Positions 61,277 to 64,000 of a stretch of 64,000 nucleotides of DNA are shown piece after piece. A program made the position numbers and the translations under genes. The first letter of the stretch is position 1; every line of letters starts with the position of its first letter. The notes below the pieces were generated by a model. It worked only from the letters and a program-made list of their open reading frames with translations. It was not told the DNA's origin and searched no databases. The DNA is taken from positions 1-64,000 of the forward strand of contig CAYGSJ010000007.1 in NCBI GenBank assembly GCA_964352665.1, written 5' to 3'. The DNA is from UBA1672 sp964352665. Its GTDB lineage: Bacteria > Pseudomonadota > Alphaproteobacteria > Micavibrionales > Micavibrionaceae.

Positions 61277-62689
61277 ATGTTAAAGATAGCGATTATCGGC
61301 AGGCCAAACGTAGGGAAATCAACCCTTTTCAATAAATTAGCCGGTAAAAAACTTGCGATTGTCGACGATACGCCCGGGGTCACCCGTGACTGGCGTGAGG
61401 CAGAAGGCAGCCTGTTTGATCAGAATATTCACATTATAGACACCGCCGGTCTGGAAGAAGCCTTTGACGACTCAATACAAGGACGCATGCGCAAGCAAAC
61501 AGAAGCGGCACTGGCCATGGCAGAAGTGTTATTATTCATTATTGACGGGCGCGAGGGCCTGACGGAAGCGGATAAACATTTTGCCTCTTTCCTGAGAAAA
61601 CAGAAAAAACCTGTTATTCTGGCCATCAATAAATGTGAGAATCCTAAAGCCGCACAAACAACAATCGGCGAATCTTATAGTCTTGGCTTTGGCGAGCCTG
61701 TAGTCATTTCGGCAGAACACAAAACAGGATTTGAAGATCTTTATCATGCTCTGGCCCCGCATTTTTACGAAGAAGAAGACGAGCTTGAAGACAATGACGA
61801 TAATTACTCCGGGGAGTTTGCCAATCTGGATGATATCGAAGGTCTTGAAGAATATATCCTTACACAAGAGGAAGATGATCCGGCAAAACCCATAAAAATT
61901 GCCATTGTCGGGCGGCCTAATGTTGGAAAATCAACCTTATTGAATGCAATCGTACAAGAACACAGAGTGATGACCGGACCGGAAGCTGGGATCACGCGGG
62001 ATGCCATCGCCGTAGATTGGGAATATGAAGGCCGGAAATTCAAACTTGTTGATACCGCAGGATTACGAAAAAAATCAAGAATTTCAGATGGCATAGAGAA
62101 AATGTCGACAGAAGATTCTTTACGCGCCATTCGTCTGGCACAAATTGTCATTCTTGTTGTAGATGGTAACGCGTTTCTGGAAAAACAGGATTTGCAAATT
62201 GCGGAACATATTATCAATGAAGGGCGTGCATTGGTTATTGCCGTTAATAAGTGGGACAGCGTAAAAGACCGCTCGGAGGTTCTGGATGACATCAAACACA
62301 AGATATCTACATCCCTTGCACAAATAAAAGATATAAGATTTGCGACGATATCGGCGATTAATGGAAAAAACATAGACAAGCTTTTCTACAAGGCGCTGCA
62401 GTCGTATGAAACATGGAATAAGCGTGTGTCCACCGGTGCCCTGAACAGATGGTTAGGTGGTATGGAAACCAGAAACCCTGCTCCTCTCGTTTCGGGAAAG
62501 CACAACCGTTTGAAATATATTGCACAAATAAAAACAAGACCTCCGACTTTTGCAATGTGGGTTTCAAGACCAAAGGAACTGCCGGACTCCTACCGTCGTT
62601 ACATCGTAAACGGCTTGCGAAAAGACTTTGATATCCCTTCTGTACCTATAAGGCTGCTTGTTCGCGCCAGTAAAAACCCATATGCTTAG
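61277..62689 (+). CDS. der: Ribosome biogenesis GTPase Der (EngA)
   Basis: A 470-residue protein with two Era-like GTPase domains in tandem, the hallmark of Der. Domain one: 'IIGRPNVGKSTLFNKL', 'DDTPGVTRD', 'DTAGLEE', 'NKCE'. Domain two: 'IVGRPNVGKSTLLNAI', 'DTAGLRKKSR', 'NKWD'. A C-terminal KH-like domain follows ('NRLKYIAQIKTRPPTFAMWV'). An acidic linker (about 155-200) separates the GTPase domains. Der is needed for 50S subunit assembly. Confidence 0.97.
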   Translation: MLKIAIIGRPNVGKSTLFNKLAGKKLAIVDDTPGVTRDWREAEGSLFDQNIHIIDTAGLEEAFDDSIQGRMRKQTEAALAMAEVLLFIIDGREGLTEADKHFASFLRKQKKPVILAINKCENPKAAQTTIGESYSLGFGEPVVISAEHKTGFEDLYHALAPHFYEEEDELEDNDDNYSGEFANLDDIEGLEEYILTQEEDDPAKPIKIAIVGRPNVGKSTLLNAIVQEHRVMTGPEAGITRDAIAVDWEYEGRKFKLVDTAGLRKKSRISDGIEKMSTEDSLRAIRLAQIVILVVDGNAFLEKQDLQIAEHIINEGRALVIAVNKWDSVKDRSEVLDDIKHKISTSLAQIKDIRFATISAINGKNIDKLFYKALQSYETWNKRVSTGALNRWLGGMETRNPAPLVSGKHNRLKYIAQIKTRPPTFAMWVSRPKELPDSYRRYIVNGLRKDFDIPSVPIRLLVRASKNPYA

Positions 62690-62716
62690 CTTCTGAACTT
62701 TTTTGGAAAATAAGTA

Positions 62717-63409
62717 ATGCAACAAACACAATCTACCCAGTCCGGAAATGCTTTATTTCTGATTCTTATAGCTGTCGCCCTTTTTGCCGCCCTTTCTTTT
62801 GCTGTGACGTATTCAAATCGTAGTTCATCGCCGGGCGATACAAGTTCGGAAAATGCGCTAATTGCTTCTTCGGAGATGGTTCAGTACGGCGCCACTCTGG
62901 AAAGTGCGATTACGGCAATGCGTGTTAATAACCTTTGCTCTCCGGACAATATTAGTTTTGAAAGAGCCCCTTTTGATGGATCTCACACTGACTATGTCAA
63001 TCCAAGTGCCCCCAGTGACTTTTCCTGTCATATTTTTCATCCGAACGGTGGAAGGACAACGTTAATGCCCCCGCCGAAAGGCTCTAATGATGAAAGTGAC
63101 TGGGCTTATGTCGAAGCAACAGTTCTGGGCATGGGTGCAAACCAAACCGCATGCGGGGCAAATTGCAATGATATCCTTCTTATTTTAGGGGGTGTGAAAC
63201 AGAACGTATGCGCAAAAGTTAACGAGCGCCTCTTAGGAAGCAGCACGATACCGGTTCAGGATGACGGTGCAAATTACGAGAACCAGAAATATGTTGGGAC
63301 CTTTGGAGGCGCGGCTAATATCGATGGTGGTTCAGCAAGTGTATCGGCAATGTGCACTGAGGATACCGATGGCACATATTATTATTACCGTGTGCTTTTA
63401 GAACGCTGA
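62717..63409 (+). CDS. Pilin-like secreted or membrane-anchored protein
   Basis: The 230-residue protein starts with a short polar leader and 'QSGNALFLILIAVALFAAL', one membrane helix, then an extracytoplasmic domain with at least seven Cys ('NNLCSPDN', 'ACGANCNDILLILGG', 'NVCAKVN', 'SAMCTED'). The 'QSGN + helix' start is shared with the giant protein at 30006. The pattern resembles type IV pilin N-termini but lacks Glu at position 5. I infer a shared export route for the two. It lies 28 bp after der. Confidence 0.7.
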   Translation: MQQTQSTQSGNALFLILIAVALFAALSFAVTYSNRSSSPGDTSSENALIASSEMVQYGATLESAITAMRVNNLCSPDNISFERAPFDGSHTDYVNPSAPSDFSCHIFHPNGGRTTLMPPPKGSNDESDWAYVEATVLGMGANQTACGANCNDILLILGGVKQNVCAKVNERLLGSSTIPVQDDGANYENQKYVGTFGGAANIDGGSASVSAMCTEDTDGTYYYYRVLLER

Positions 63410-63486
63410 TTTTTGCAGCCACCTTGACTTTTATACATCAAAACCCTTATTTATAGCCTATTAGAAATTATAAAATGGAGATATCA

Positions 63487-64000
63487 ATGGAATATTTCAT
63501 AGCACTTGCGATGAATGTCATTACGGCCGCCGCTGTTCTTGTAGCCGGGTGGATACTTGGCAATTATCTAAACAAAACAATTCAAAACATTAAAAAGCTG
63601 GACGGTACATTGAAAAGCTTTTTGGGCGCGGCATCGAAATACACCGTTTTTGCCCTTACGATTGTTATGATCCTTCAGCAATTCGGCGTTCAAACAACCA
63701 GCCTTCTTGCCGTACTTGGTGCCGCTGGTCTGGCCATTGGTCTTGCTTTGCAAGGTACTCTTAGCAATGTTGCATCGGGTGTGATGTTACTTATACTTCG
63801 GCCGTTTAATGTTGGAGATACCATTACAACAGGTGGTATTACAGGAACTGTAAAGACCTTGAGCCTGTTTGCGACAGAGCTTGCAACGCCGGATAATGTT
63901 TATATCTTTATGCCTAACAGCAAGCTCTGGAACTCTGAAATCCAGAACTTTACGCGCAACGATTTACGCCGTCAGGATATCGTGTTCGGGATCAGCTATG
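63487..64000 (+). CDS. MscS-type mechanosensitive channel (cut by window end)
   Basis: Starting at ATG 63487, the reading frame is open to the last base (171 codons seen). The translation shows two N-terminal membrane helices. It then has the pore helix pattern 'GAAGLAIGLALQGTLSNVAS' and the beta domain start 'PFNVGDTITTGGITGTV', both characteristic of small MscS channels. The C-terminal part lies beyond 64000. It opens on membrane tension to relieve osmotic downshock. Confidence 0.92.
   Translation, partial: MEYFIALAMNVITAAAVLVAGWILGNYLNKTIQNIKKLDGTLKSFLGAASKYTVFALTIVMILQQFGVQTTSLLAVLGAAGLAIGLALQGTLSNVASGVMLLILRPFNVGDTITTGGITGTVKTLSLFATELATPDNVYIFMPNSKLWNSEIQNFTRNDLRRQDIVFGISY

Overview
The window reads as chromosomal DNA of an alphaproteobacterium of moderate to low GC. 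The lines of evidence are: a circularly permuted two-piece tmRNA gene, an alpha-type SspB, GapR (DUF2312), a CtlX-type amidinohydrolase, the gene order hemC-hemD-mitofilin-hemY divergent from tsaD-gpsA, and the 16S rRNA 5' end. Two proteins carry a 'QSGN + hydrophobic segment' pilin-like N-terminus, and there is an orphan DotI/IcmL-like protein. Together these make me suspect a Micavibrio-like (Micavibrionales) lineage, but that is inference; no phylogeny was run.

Layout. 1-305 is the 5' end of a 16S rRNA gene on the minus strand, with a long leader and a strong promoter at 851-879. 996-3781 holds a sterol desaturase/fatty acid hydroxylase family enzyme and a Na/phosphate symporter-like protein. 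4113-15131 is an exopolysaccharide/O-antigen type locus: a polysaccharide export protein with about six SLBB repeats, two GT2 and one GT4 glycosyltransferases, a Wzz-like protein, a Wzy/ligase-like membrane protein and a TauE/SafE permease. It is interrupted by three genes of unknown family, two of which are tandem paralogues. 15190-17676 holds two unknown proteins and a rhomboid protease. 17683-22421 is the heme-cluster block (hemY, a mitofilin-like protein with an HTH domain, hemD, hemC), facing tsaD, gpsA, an EVE-domain gene, acs and a CDGSH gene (22446-27176). Then come gapR, an IcmL-like gene and an ABC1 kinase.

30006-41168 is one 3,720-residue gene: a pilin-like N-terminus, nine repeated cassettes with YadA-like head motifs, a C-terminal S74 self-cleaving chaperone, a coiled coil and a final membrane helix. 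It is followed tail to tail by an HExxH protein and tRNA-Arg(CCG). 42542-46439 carries, on the minus strand, an ABC ATPase, two alpha/beta hydrolases, sspB and a membrane protein. The permuted ssrA gene (46458-46834) lies directly upstream of these; its tag contains the SspB-recognised ANDN motif twice. 47009-48187 is an internally duplicated protein of unknown family.

The last part is mostly core housekeeping: thyA-folA, mrp, hflK-hflC-degP, a CtlX-type hydrolase with an operator-like palindrome, an L,D-transpeptidase, a thioredoxin-like protein, the conserved yfgM-bamB-der order, a pilin-like protein, and the start of an MscS channel cut by the window end. I see no CRISPR array, insertion sequence, integrase or prophage structural module.
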